A stretch of 64,000 nt of DNA, from contig NZ_JBFTER010000004.1 in NCBI RefSeq assembly GCF_047229345.1, positions 24,612 to 88,611 of the forward strand. Direction: 5' to 3'. The notes below the pieces were generated by a model that saw only the letters and a program-made list of their open reading frames with translations, had not been told where the DNA came from and did not search any database. A program made the translations under genes and the position numbers. Position 1 is the first letter of the stretch, and every line of letters starts with the position of its first letter. Source of the stretch: Cellulomonas_A sp047229345 (GTDB lineage: Bacteria; Actinomycetota; Actinomycetes; Actinomycetales; Cellulomonadaceae). Positions 7,967 through 15,881 of the stretch are shown in pieces.

Positions 7967-9022
7967 ATGAAGGCGCTCGTCTACCACGGTCCCGGCAGCA
8001 TCCGGTGGGAAGAGGTCCCTGACCCCCATGTCATCGACGCGACCGACGCTGTCGTCCGGATCGACACGACCACCATCTGCGGGACGGACCTGCACATCCT
8101 CAAGGGAGACGTCCCGGCGGTGACCGAGGGCAGGATCCTCGGGCACGAGGGCGTCGGCACCGTCGTCGAGGTCGGCAGCGCGGTGCGCAACCTCCGCGTC
8201 GGCGACCGGGCGATCATCGCGTGCATCAGCTCGTGCGGCGTCTGCACGTACTGCCGCAGCGGCAACCCCTCGCACTGCCTCGCCGAGGAAGGTGCGTCCG
8301 GGATCGGCTGGATCCTCGGCCACCTCGTCGACGGCACGCAGGCTGAGCTGGTCCGGATCCCGTTCGCGGACAACTCGCTCTACCCCGTCCCCGGGGACGT
8401 CCCGGACGAGTCCGCGGTCCTGCTCTCCGACATCTTCCCTACGGGCTTCGAGATCGGCGTGCAGTACGGCCGGGTCAAGCCCGGCGACACCGTCGCGGTC
8501 GTCGGTGCCGGGCCGGTCGGTCTCGCCGTCGTGGCGACCGCGTCGCTCCACGGTGCCGCGCAGGTCGTCGCGATCGACCTCGACCCGCACCGGCTGGAAC
8601 GTGCGACGAAGCTCGGCGCGACCCACACCGTCCTGTCCGGGACGGAGGGCTGGCTCGAGGAGGTGCTCGCGCTGACGGACGGCTACGGCGTCGACGTCGC
8701 CGTCGAGGCCGTGGGAGTGCCCGCGACGTTCCAGATGTGCACGCAGCTGGTCAGGCCCGGGGGATCGGTCGCGAACGTCGGAGTCCACGGCTCCCCGGTG
8801 CGGCTCGACCTCCAGGACCTGTGGATCCGGAACATCACGATCACCACTGGTCTGGTGAACACCACGAGCCTCGGCATGCTCCTCAAGCTGGTCGCGCAGC
8901 ACAAGCTGCCGGTCGAGCAGCTCGTGAGCCACCGGTTCGCGCTCGACGACGTGATGCAGGCGTACGCGACCTTCGGCGACGCCGCCCGCACCCAGGCGCT
9001 CAAGGTGGTCCTGAGCCGCTGA
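7967..9022 (+). CDS. Zinc-dependent alcohol dehydrogenase (MDR family)
   Basis: A 351-residue oxidoreductase. The catalytic zinc site is in ICGTDLHIL and GHEGVGTV. The structural zinc loop is cysteine-rich (CISSCGVCTYCRSGNPSHC). The NAD(P)-binding Rossmann motif is GAGPVGLAVV, followed by an acidic VVAIDLDPHRL that favours NAD. ATG 7967 is preceded by GAGGTGGGGAGG, a strong ribosome-binding site. A GTG-initiated longer frame is rejected. The gene lies beside a DosRS-like locus, and actinobacterial dormancy regulons often include such dehydrogenases, so a role in anaerobic redox balance is plausible. Confidence 0.92.
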   Translation: MKALVYHGPGSIRWEEVPDPHVIDATDAVVRIDTTTICGTDLHILKGDVPAVTEGRILGHEGVGTVVEVGSAVRNLRVGDRAIIACISSCGVCTYCRSGNPSHCLAEEGASGIGWILGHLVDGTQAELVRIPFADNSLYPVPGDVPDESAVLLSDIFPTGFEIGVQYGRVKPGDTVAVVGAGPVGLAVVATASLHGAAQVVAIDLDPHRLERATKLGATHTVLSGTEGWLEEVLALTDGYGVDVAVEAVGVPATFQMCTQLVRPGGSVANVGVHGSPVRLDLQDLWIRNITITTGLVNTTSLGMLLKLVAQHKLPVEQLVSHRFALDDVMQAYATFGDAARTQALKVVLSR

Positions 9023-9046
9023 CGCACGCCGGACCGCGACCGCCGA

Positions 9047-9088
9047 GCGTCCCCTCGGCTCCTGTCACGTCAGGAGGCGAGGGGACGC
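9047..9088. terminator. Hairpin terminator between convergent genes
   Basis: GCGTCCCCTCG pairs with CGAGGGGACGC (11 bp), and the stem continues as CTCCTG/CAGGAG after one mismatch. It lies 25 nt after the dehydrogenase stop. The right arm overlaps the last codons of the convergent receiver gene, whose stop codon is in the loop. There is no T-run, as is usual in GC-rich actinobacteria. Confidence 0.7.
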
Positions 9089-9472
9089 GGTGCGCCCGGC
9101 GCGGGAGCTGACCGCCGAACGGAGCGCCTGCCCGAGGTCGCCATCGCGCAGGTCGCGCAGGACGTAGCCGTCCGCGTCGGCGAGGCGGACCGTGCGGGTG
9201 GCGACCGCGTCGTCGAACGACGTGAGGAGCACCAGGGCGATGTCCGGACGGCGGGCACGGATCCGGCGGCACAGCGCGATCCCGTGGTGGTCGTCGAGCC
9301 CGTCGTCCACGACCACGACGTCGGGGCGGGCCCGAGCGACGATCTTGAGCGCTTGTGCGCAGTCGACCGCCTCGTGGAGGTCGGCGCCGTCGCCCGCCGC
9401 GTCGAGGGCGCTGCGCAGCCAGGAGCGCACGACGGCCTCGTCGTCCACCACGAGCACTCGCAACCCGGTCAT
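9065..9472 (-). CDS. Stand-alone response-regulator receiver domain
   Basis: A 135-residue protein that is only a receiver domain, with no DNA-binding output. Visible residues are the acidic pair D10-D11 (VVDDE), the phospho-acceptor D56 (VVVVDDG) and T84 (LLTSFDD). The usual lysine is arginine 106 (GYVLRD), a conservative but notable change. NarL/DosR-type receivers are the closest pattern (GYVLRD, LTSFDD). It is divergent from the DosS-like kinase, 79 nt apart. It may act as a phosphate sink or connector for that kinase, or be a NarL-type regulator that lost its HTH. Confidence 0.82.
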   Translation of the reverse strand: MTGLRVLVVDDEAVVRSWLRSALDAAGDGADLHEAVDCAQALKIVARARPDVVVVDDGLDDHHGIALCRRIRARRPDIALVLLTSFDDAVATRTVRLADADGYVLRDLRDGDLGQALRSAVSSRAGRTASPRLLT

Positions 9473-9539
9473 CCCGCGATGGTGGTTGACCCCTGCGGTT
9501 CCCGGCAGAGGAGAAGGTCACGCCCGTGCTGTCCGGGCC

Positions 9540-9545
9540 TATGCT
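9540..9545 (+). promoter_or_regulatory. -10 element of a leaderless promoter for the histidine kinase
   Basis: TATGCT ends 6 nt before ATG 9552. The same spacing recurs at several other genes in the window, so the kinase mRNA probably begins at or next to its start codon. This fixes the start choice. Confidence 0.55.
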
Positions 9546-9551
9546 CCGAGG

Positions 9552-11189
9552 ATGGATCCCGCCCACGGTGGCGGCCCTGTCCCGGCGACGGAGCCGCTGA
9601 CTGACGACCGCCTGCAGGCGTTGATGGACGCGATCGTGTCGATGTCGAGCGAGATGGACATCGCAACCGTCCTGGACCGCCTGGTCGCGGTCGCGTGCCG
9701 GCTGACCGATGCTCGCTACGGTGCCCTCGGTGTGCTGGGAGAGCAGGGCGGCCTCGAGCAGTTCGTCACCCGCGGCATCGACCCGAGCACCCGTCGGGCG
9801 ATCGGTCCTCTGCCGCACGGCCGGGGTGTGCTCGGCCACATCATCACCGAGCCGAGGGCCCTGAGACTCCACGACCTCACCGAGCATCCCGCGGCGGTCG
9901 GCTTCCCTCCGCACCACCCACCGATGCGCACCTTTCTGGGTCTCCCGGTGCGGGCCCGCGGCGAGGTCTTCGGGAACCTCTACCTCACCGAGAAGACGGG
10001 GGAGTCCGGGGCCTCCGTCGACTTCACGCCCGAGGACGAGCAGGTCGTCGTCGCCCTCGCGGCGGCGGCGGGTGTCGCGATCGACCACGCGCGCACCTAC
10101 CGGGTCGTGCGCGAGCACGAGCGGTGGCTCGAGGCGGCCGCCACCTGCACGCGGCTCGTGACCGCGACGGCAGGGGAGGACTGGACGAGCGATGTGCTCG
10201 CGTGCGTGCGTGAGGCGGCGCAGGCGGATGCAGCCGTCGTTGTTCGGCAGGACGGCGACTCTCCCGAGCACCTCGCCCGCACGGCGCTCCAGGCGGACCG
10301 ACCGGTCCTGACGGAGTCTCCGGACGGCGCCGGGACCGGGCTCGACTGCCCGGCCTGGACCCTGGTGATCCCCCTGCTGAGCGTCGAGCGACGGATGGGC
10401 GCGGTCGTCGTCTCCTGGCGAAGGGAGGTCGGCGGGGTCGAACCGCAGCTCGACCTCGGGATGGTCGCCAGCTTCAGCGAGCAGCTCGCGCTCGCCCTCG
10501 ACGTGACCGCCGCACAGCACGACCGGGCACGTCTCGCTGTGCTCGAGGAACGCGAGCGCATCGCGCGCGACCTGCACGACATGGTGATCCAGCGGCTGTT
10601 CGCCATCGGGCTCACGGTGCAGGGCGCCGCGCAGGACGCGGTGCGTGTCGACGTCGCGCAGCGCCTCGACGGTGCTGTGGACGAGCTCGACGAGACGATC
10701 AAGGAGATCCGGTCCTCGATCTTCCGGCTCGGGTCACGTCCGCGTTCGGAGGCGTTCGGGTTCCGGCACCGGATCGACACCGAGGTGGTGCACGCCCGCG
10801 AGCTGCTGGGATTTCTCCCCGGGCTGCGCACCGAGGGGGTCACCGCGATCGTGCCGGCGGAGGTCGGTGAGGACGCGGTCGCCGTGGTGCGCGAGGCGTT
10901 GGCGAACACGGCGCGCCATGCCCGGGCGCGATCGGCTGTCGTCGAGGTGCAGGTCGGCCCGGAGCTTGTCGTCCGGGTGGCGGACGACGGCGTGGGCCTG
11001 CCGACGACCGTCGCCCGCACCAGCGGCCTGGCGAACCTCACCGACCGTGCGCGACGCCACGGCGGCGTCCTGACCCTCGAGCGAGGAGACCGCGGCGGGA
11101 CCGTCCTCACCTGGTCGGTGCCACTCGCCGGGCATGACGGCGGCGTCACGCTCGGCGAGGACGGACGTCACGCCGCCTCGACCTCGTGA
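9552..11189 (+). CDS. DosS/DevS-like two-GAF sensor histidine kinase, probable haem protein
   Basis: A 545-residue cytoplasmic kinase. GAF-A spans about 35-183, GAF-B about 200-320, the HisKA_3 dimerisation domain has phospho-His H342 (ARDLHDMVIQRLF), and the HATPase ends the protein (N-box REALANTARHA, G-box VADDGVGLP). GAF-A contains HHPPMRTFLG and GNLYLTEK. By comparison with the mycobacterial DosS sequence as I remember it, H122 corresponds to haem ligand His149 and Y144 to distal Tyr171; both intervals are 22 residues. Haem-based sensing of oxygen, NO or redox state is thus likely. The 3' end overlaps the convergent stress-protein gene by 22 nt. Its likely partner is the regulator at 12189. 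Confidence 0.88.
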   Translation: MDPAHGGGPVPATEPLTDDRLQALMDAIVSMSSEMDIATVLDRLVAVACRLTDARYGALGVLGEQGGLEQFVTRGIDPSTRRAIGPLPHGRGVLGHIITEPRALRLHDLTEHPAAVGFPPHHPPMRTFLGLPVRARGEVFGNLYLTEKTGESGASVDFTPEDEQVVVALAAAAGVAIDHARTYRVVREHERWLEAAATCTRLVTATAGEDWTSDVLACVREAAQADAAVVVRQDGDSPEHLARTALQADRPVLTESPDGAGTGLDCPAWTLVIPLLSVERRMGAVVVSWRREVGGVEPQLDLGMVASFSEQLALALDVTAAQHDRARLAVLEERERIARDLHDMVIQRLFAIGLTVQGAAQDAVRVDVAQRLDGAVDELDETIKEIRSSIFRLGSRPRSEAFGFRHRIDTEVVHARELLGFLPGLRTEGVTAIVPAEVGEDAVAVVREALANTARHARARSAVVEVQVGPELVVRVADDGVGLPTTVARTSGLANLTDRARRHGGVLTLERGDRGGTVLTWSVPLAGHDGGVTLGEDGRHAASTS

Positions 11190-12055
11190 ACCACGAGCAC
11201 CGACGTGGTCGCGGTCCGGACGGCGTCGCTGCTCACCGCCCCCAGCAGCATCCCCTGGAACGCGCCCAGGCCCCGGGAGCCGACCACGAGCAGCGGAGCA
11301 CCGCGAGACGCCTCCACGAGCGCGTGCACGGGCTCGTCGTCCACGAGGCGCAGCCGGACCCCGAGCCCAGGGTGGGCGTCGCGCAGGCCGTCGGCCACCG
11401 TCGTGGCCGCCCGGTGCGCTGCGGCGTCCTCGTCGGCCGTCACCACGGGGTCACGGGTGAGGCCCCCGGTGCCGTAGGGATCGGGGTAGGTCGGACGGGC
11501 GTGGACCACGACGAGCTCGACGTCGCGCAGCTCCGCCTCGCGGGCGGCGACACGCGCTGCAGCCACGGACGTCGCCGAGCCGTCGACCCCGACGACCACG
11601 GGCGCGTCGTTCGCGAGGGGATGGTCGGGGTCGGAGCGCACGACAGCCACCGGGCACCGCGCGTGCGCGGCCAGGTGTGCACTCACCCGGCCGATGTGCC
11701 GGCGGACGGAATGACCCCGTGCGCCGAGGACCAGGAGCTGCGCGTCCTTGCTCAGGGTGCGCAGCTGCGGCACCTCGGCGCCGTGCAGGAGCGCCGTCTC
11801 GATCGTGAGCCGGGGGTGCCGTGCGGACTCGCGCTCGCAGCGGTCCTCGAGATACTCCTTCGCCTCGGTGTCGAAGCTGAGGTCCTCGAAGATCGGGTAC
11901 CAGCTCCACTGCGAGATCTCGCGCGGCTCCTGGAAGGCGCGCGCCAGGGTGACGCGGGCACCGCGGCGCTCCGCCTCGGCGAGCCCCCACTGCAGCGTCT
12001 GCTCGCTGTGCGGCGAGCCGTCCAGCGCGATGACGAGCGGGCCGTCGGTACGCAT
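11168..12055 (-). CDS. Tandem-domain universal stress protein
   Basis: A 295-residue protein with two UspA domains, about residues 6-140 and 150-292. Domain 2 carries the full ATP-binding G-2x-G-9x-G-(S/T) motif (GSRGLGAFQGMLLGAVSS). Domain 1 has a related GARGHSVRRHIGRVSAHLA. Tandem Usp proteins of this size are the classical members of mycobacterial DosR regulons. The gene sits between the DosS-like kinase and the DosR-like regulator and diverges from the latter, sharing a 133-nt region that holds a GGGTC-N4-GACCC inverted repeat. Confidence 0.92.
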   Translation of the reverse strand: MRTDGPLVIALDGSPHSEQTLQWGLAEAERRGARVTLARAFQEPREISQWSWYPIFEDLSFDTEAKEYLEDRCERESARHPRLTIETALLHGAEVPQLRTLSKDAQLLVLGARGHSVRRHIGRVSAHLAAHARCPVAVVRSDPDHPLANDAPVVVGVDGSATSVAAARVAAREAELRDVELVVVHARPTYPDPYGTGGLTRDPVVTADEDAAAHRAATTVADGLRDAHPGLGVRLRLVDDEPVHALVEASRGAPLLVVGSRGLGAFQGMLLGAVSSDAVRTATTSVLVVHEVEAA

Positions 12056-12126
12056 GACTACCTCCAGGAACGCGGTCGGGACGAGCGGACAGGTCCACGA
12101 TGGTCACGGGCGCGGTGCGGTGTCTC

Positions 12127-12140
12127 GGGTCTTCCGACCC
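12127..12140. promoter_or_regulatory. Candidate NarL/DosR-family operator
   Basis: GGGTCTTCCGACCC is a perfect 5+5 inverted repeat with a 4-nt centre, the geometry of DosR boxes (GGGAC-N4-GTCCC). It lies between the divergent stress-protein and regulator genes, 72 nt from the first and 49 nt from the second. It could mediate autoregulation and control of the Usp gene. Confidence 0.5.
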
Positions 12141-12188
12141 TGCTGCGACACGGCGCCCTCGGCAGCGGACGACACAGGGGAGGCACGC

Positions 12189-12842
12189 GTGATCCAGGTC
12201 TTCGTGCTCGACGATCACGAGATCGTCCGTCAGGGACTGCTCCGGCTCGTCGACTCCCAGCCGGACATGCAGGTCGTCGGTGAGGCCAAGACCGCGGCCG
12301 AGGCCCTCGTGCGCGTGCCGTTGCTCCCCGTCGACGTCGCGGTTCTCGACGTGCGGCTACCCGACGGCAACGGGATCGAGGTGTGCCGCGAGCTGCGCGC
12401 GCAGGATCCGGCGCTCGGGTGCCTCATGCTCACCTCGTTCGCGGACGACGAGGCGCTGCTCGCGGCGGTCACGGCAGGTGCAGCCGGATACGTCCTGAAG
12501 GAGATCCGCGGCACAGCGATCGTCGACGCCATCCGCTCGGTCGCACAGGGGAGGACCTTGATCGATGCCGCGACCCGACGTCACGCCGTCGAGCGACTCC
12601 ACGCCGAGCAGCGGCACGACGCCCGGCTCGAGCGCCTCAGCGCTCAGGAACGCGCCACGCTCGAGCTGGTGGGTCACGGACTCACGAACCGGCAGATCGC
12701 CCATCAGATGGGGCTCGCGGAGAAGACCGTGAAGAACTACGTCTCGAGCATCCTCGCGAAGATCGAGGTGCAGGGCCGGACGCAGGCGGCGCTGTACATC
12801 GTCGAGGAGCACCGGGCGCACCCGGGGGCTCCTGAAGCGTGA
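12189..12842 (+). CDS. DosR/DevR-like NarL-family response regulator
   Basis: A 217-residue regulator, the same length as M. tuberculosis DosR. Key positions coincide with DosR numbering: D8-D9, phospho-acceptor D54 (AVLDVRLPDG), T82 (MLTSF), K104 (GYVLKE), DNA-contact K179/K182/N183 (EKTVKNYVS) and T198. DosR T205 is Val here. The start is GTG 12189 with AGGGGAGG 5-12 nt upstream. A longer in-frame reading that begins inside the stress-protein gene is rejected. The gene ends at a strong hairpin. I expect it to be phosphorylated by the kinase at 9552 and to activate stress-protein, dehydrogenase and flavodoxin genes; that is inference. Confidence 0.9.
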   Translation: MIQVFVLDDHEIVRQGLLRLVDSQPDMQVVGEAKTAAEALVRVPLLPVDVAVLDVRLPDGNGIEVCRELRAQDPALGCLMLTSFADDEALLAAVTAGAAGYVLKEIRGTAIVDAIRSVAQGRTLIDAATRRHAVERLHAEQRHDARLERLSAQERATLELVGHGLTNRQIAHQMGLAEKTVKNYVSSILAKIEVQGRTQAALYIVEEHRAHPGAPEA

Positions 12843-12883
12843 GCCACGCCCGCACCAGCTCCAGGCCGGTGCGGGCGTGGCTC
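12841..12883. terminator. Bidirectional terminator hairpin
   Basis: GAGCCACGCCCGCACC pairs perfectly with GGTGCGGGCGTGGCTC: a 16-bp stem with an 11-nt loop. It lies exactly between the convergent regulator gene (stop at 12842) and flavodoxin gene (stop at 12896). Confidence 0.88.
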
Positions 12884-12895
12884 CTGCACGCCGCG

Positions 12896-13438
12896 TCAGG
12901 CACCAACCGCGCGACGGCGGTGAGGGTCGGACGCGGCGCGCCCGAGGTCCGTGCCCCATGCGGTCGCCCGCGCCACCTCGCCGTGGCGGAGCGGACCGGT
13001 GGTCCCGTCGACCCAGAAGCTCTCCGGGGGAAGGGGCGTCGTCAAGCCCCGGCCCTTGAGCCGCCGGTGCGCCGCGCGGGCCGCAGATCCTGGCAGGTGC
13101 GGGTGGGCGACCCGGGTGTCGAAGGCCGCGCCGACGACGTCCGCACCACCCGTGTCGAGCGCTGCGAGCCACTCGCGCACACCGGTCTCCACCTGGGGCG
13201 AGTCCTCCTGCGTGCCCGCCTGACGGTGCGCGTCCGCCCGGGTGCTGGGCCGGCTCAGGCTGAACGCGTGGGTCGGCGCACCGACGACGAGCAGGTCCGT
13301 CCCGGGACACAGCTGTCTCGGCGCCTCGGCGACGTCGACCACGTCGACATCCGCAACGGCCGACAGGCCACGCGCCACGGCGCGGCCCACCTCACGGGTG
13401 TTGCCGAACATCGACTCGACCACCACGAGCGCGTACAT
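12896..13438 (-). CDS. Flavodoxin-family protein
   Basis: A 180-residue protein. It begins with the FMN-phosphate loop VVVESMFGNTREVGRAVA and contains the second flavin loop VVGAPTHAFSLSRPSTR, the typical flavodoxin arrangement. ATG 13438 is chosen; longer frames upstream overlap the next gene. It is probably a cytoplasmic electron-transfer or redox-stress protein. Its position next to the DosR-like gene fits the redox theme of this block. It follows a small gene on the same strand with a 4-nt gap, so the two are probably co-transcribed. Confidence 0.85.
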   Translation of the reverse strand: MYALVVVESMFGNTREVGRAVARGLSAVADVDVVDVAEAPRQLCPGTDLLVVGAPTHAFSLSRPSTRADAHRQAGTQEDSPQVETGVREWLAALDTGGADVVGAAFDTRVAHPHLPGSAARAAHRRLKGRGLTTPLPPESFWVDGTTGPLRHGEVARATAWGTDLGRAASDPHRRRAVGA

Positions 13439-13442
13439 GTCC

Positions 13443-13763
13443 CTACCTCCGGTTCTGCTCCGACGGATCGTGCGACGGTGCGGCGGCGGCACGACGTGCG
13501 CCGCGGCCTGGCGGGCTCGTCCGGCACCGCGTCGTCGCTCGGCTGCGGCGCTGGGCGTGGACGTCCCCGACCACGCGGACCTGGACGGGAACGCCGTCGA
13601 CCGCGTCGGGCACGTCGGGGCGCTCTCGCTCGGAGCGCACGACCACCAGAACGCCCCATCCGTCGTCGCGGCGCGCGAGCCCGACGCCGCACGCTGAGCC
13701 TCTTCTCGCCAGCTCGGCGCGCAGACGTCTCTTGACGATCCGTGCAGCTTCGATGTCCGACAT
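13443..13763 (-). CDS. Small soluble protein, unknown function
   Basis: A 106-residue protein upstream of the flavodoxin. ATG 13763 is chosen because GGGAGG lies 8 nt upstream; a GTG at 13772 is an alternative. The first 65 residues look structured: a helix (IEAARIVKRRLRAELARRG) then a strand pair around GWGVLVVVRS and VDGVPVQVRVVGDV. The last 35 residues are Arg/Ala-rich and disordered. The pattern resembles short N-terminal modules in which a protein cites another gene product through LPxxVDGVPV, but I cannot name the family. The 260 bases upstream (13764-14022) hold no gene I can support. Confidence 0.55.
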   Translation of the reverse strand: MSDIEAARIVKRRLRAELARRGSACGVGLARRDDGWGVLVVVRSERERPDVPDAVDGVPVQVRVVGDVHAQRRSRATTRCRTSPPGRGARRAAAAPSHDPSEQNRR

Positions 13764-14022
13764 GACCAGCACCTCCCAGGACGACGCCCTCGTCCCATGA
13801 CATCCCGAGCGCGCAACGCGGGGCAGAGTCGAACGTCCTGCTTCCCCGCGTGGCGCACCGTCGCCGTGTGCCCGCAGGCGGCAGGGGTGCTCGACCGATC
13901 CGCTCAGGTCCGCGCGTCCCTGTCAGAGCGAGCCGGGGTGCTGATGAGCCCAGTTCGCAGGACCGGGGCCAGCCCGACAGAGGCCTACGACCCGGTCTCG
14001 TCGCGCAGGACCTCGGCCCGCG

Positions 14023-14372
14023 TCACGGTGCGACGGTCGCGGTCCCGACGGACAGCGGCACGATATGAGTAGAGCTGCGCCGCGCCAGCCGCCGGAGACG
14101 CCGCCAGACGAGCACGGCGAAGACCGACCAGGGTACGAGTGAGGCGAGCGCGAACGTGGGAGCACGGCGTAGAAGTCCTCTACCGTGACCGGCGGCGGCC
14201 AGGCGACGTAGATCCCGATCTGGACGACGATCATCGCGACGCCGGCGAGCGCAGCCCACGCCCCCAGGGTCACGACGCCGCGCCACCTCGCAATGTCGCC
14301 CGGGACGTCGGCCATCGCCCAGCGAGCCGGCGCGCCGCTCGGCTCCCAGTCGCGCGCGCCGTCGTCGACCAC
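14023..14372 (-). pseudogene. Frameshifted multi-pass membrane protein remnant
   Basis: One frame starts at 14372 and reads a convincing membrane sequence (WRGVVTLGAWAALAGVAMIV, then IYVAWPPPVTVEDFYAVL). It then degenerates into Arg/Ser-rich text at about 14160. A different frame takes over there with TFALASLVPWSVFAVLVWRR and stops at 14023. Joining the two gives a plausible small protein with three or more helices; the WPPP-TVE pattern recalls DUF4386-type proteins. A single indel near 14158-14162 explains the break, unless it is an assembly error. The 230 bases upstream (14373-14604) show nothing. Confidence 0.5.
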
Positions 14373-14604
14373 GGCGCATCACCGCCCGGCTGTCTCGGCA
14401 GTCCGCTGAGACGAGCGCGGCTCGGCGCCCCCGACCGTCGTCGCAGGGGTCAGACCCACAGCGGTCAGCCGGCACTGGCGCCGTCCTGAGCTCCAGCTCC
14501 CACGGCCTGATGCTGCTGGCGAGCTGGGACGCCACCGACCCGACATCCGCCACGTCCCCGGCGCGGAGTCGCCGGAGCTGCCGGACGCGGAGTGATCGCC
14601 GGCG

Positions 14605-15417
14605 TCAGCCGGGACGTCGCACTCCGACGGAGTCCGCGCCACGACCCTGCATCGTGCGCACGGTCTGGACGTACGGTGAGTCCGTCGCGTCGCCGTAGGC
14701 GAAGACGACCTCAGCGAACCCTGCACCCAGCGACGGCTGCAGGTAGAAGACGTTGCCCCGTCTCACGGCGAACGTGTCGCCACCCGTCTCGGTCCACCGT
14801 CCGACGACCACGATGTCGCTCGGTTCACCGTAGGAGACGACGCGGTCCGCGACGCCGGTGGTGTTCGATTCGCGGAGGTAGAACGTGCTGCCGCGACGGA
14901 CGGCGAGCGTGTCGACCCCGTCGCCGTCCCAGTCCCCGACGAGGACCACATCGCCCGGGTCGCCGTACGAGAACACCGACTGCGCGACGCCGCCGTACGC
15001 GTTCGTCAGGTAGAACCAGGAGCCGCGCCGGACCATCGGGGTGTCGTAGAAGTCGCCGTCCCAGTCCCCGAAGAGCACGACGTCGTCCGGGTTCCCGTAG
15101 CTGAAGTCGTTCACGCCGGGGTGGCTGAAGGTCGCGCCGTGCCGCACCACCAGCTCGTCGCTCCGCTCGCCTCGGAGGATGGCGTGCGGGCCGGTGTAGA
15201 CGTCGGCGACGTACACCCGGCCCGTACGGTCACCGGCACGTGGCGCGAACGCGGGCCACCCGGTGCCCGTCGCCGGGTCGCGGGTCAGGTAGACGTCGCT
15301 GGCGCTACCGACGTCGCCTCCCTTCGCCACAGCGGTGGACGCACCCCCGACCACGCACGCGAGCACGGTCGCGAACGACGCGCCGCAGACGATCCATGTC
15401 CGACATCGGTCCTGCAT
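14605..15417 (-). CDS. Secreted repeat protein (FG-GAP/VCBS-like blades)
   Basis: A 270-residue protein with a signal peptide (FATVLACVVGGASTAVA). It is followed by four to five degenerate repeats of about 45 residues built around VSYGxPxDVVLVGDWDGDGVDTLAVRRGxTFYLR. The GDWDGDGVDT part is a Ca-binding DxDxDG-type loop, as in FG-GAP beta-propeller blades. The last blade is degraded (GRWTETGGDTFAVRRG). Such modules are common in extracellular proteins of cellulolytic Micrococcales, usually attached to a catalytic domain, and here there is none. It may be a stand-alone surface protein or the remnant of a larger one. The 270 bases upstream (15418-15691) are empty. Confidence 0.75.
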   Translation of the reverse strand: MQDRCRTWIVCGASFATVLACVVGGASTAVAKGGDVGSASDVYLTRDPATGTGWPAFAPRAGDRTGRVYVADVYTGPHAILRGERSDELVVRHGATFSHPGVNDFSYGNPDDVVLFGDWDGDFYDTPMVRRGSWFYLTNAYGGVAQSVFSYGDPGDVVLVGDWDGDGVDTLAVRRGSTFYLRESNTTGVADRVVSYGEPSDIVVVGRWTETGGDTFAVRRGNVFYLQPSLGAGFAEVVFAYGDATDSPYVQTVRTMQGRGADSVGVRRPG

Positions 15418-15691
15418 GGCACCCAGCCCCTCTCGGCGAGCCCGTGCCGACTGCTGCGCACCGCGCAGCGCGCACGGTCGTGACGTGTGACCGCGCGGCT
15501 GCGCGCCATCGTCCCCACCAGCGTGCGGCTCGACCCCAGCACGTGACAGGGCCGAAGTGCCTCGAGCGAGGGAGGAGCCGGCACGACCGACGTCTGGCGC
15601 GGAAGAGGACGGTGCGACGTTCAGGACGCCAACCTCGTCTTCGACCCTGGGACTGCGGGGACCCAGGCGTGAATGCCGCTGGGCGTCCTCA

Positions 15692-15844
15692 TCAGTCGGG
15701 GACGGGCATGCCGTGCTGCTCGAGGGTGAGGGAGCTGGGGTCGATCGAGCCGCTGATGCCGGTGTCGAGAGCGTCGACGGAGGCGACCTCGGTGCTGGTC
15801 AGCGTGAAGTCGAGGATGTCGACGTTCTCGGCGATGCGTTCCTG
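15692..15844 (-). pseudogene. C-terminal fragment of an aldo/keto reductase
   Basis: About 48 codons before the stop at 15692 read as the end of an aldo/keto reductase: RIAENVDILDFTLTSTEVAS followed by VDALDTG and a short tail. This is the conserved helix and loop after the last barrel strand. Upstream in the same frame the sequence turns at once into low-complexity text, so at least 220 residues and the catalytic Tyr/Lys are missing. It lies back to back with a fragment on the other strand, indicating a recombination junction. Confidence 0.65.
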
Positions 15845-15881
15845 CTGCGGCGGGCGCTGCTCCTGGGCAGCCCCCCCGGAC

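Noticed and set aside
13779..13795. Inverted repeat GGACGA-N5-TCGTCC upstream of the 13763 gene as a DosR box
   Set aside because: The half-site spacing does not match the DosR geometry; too weak to list as an operator.
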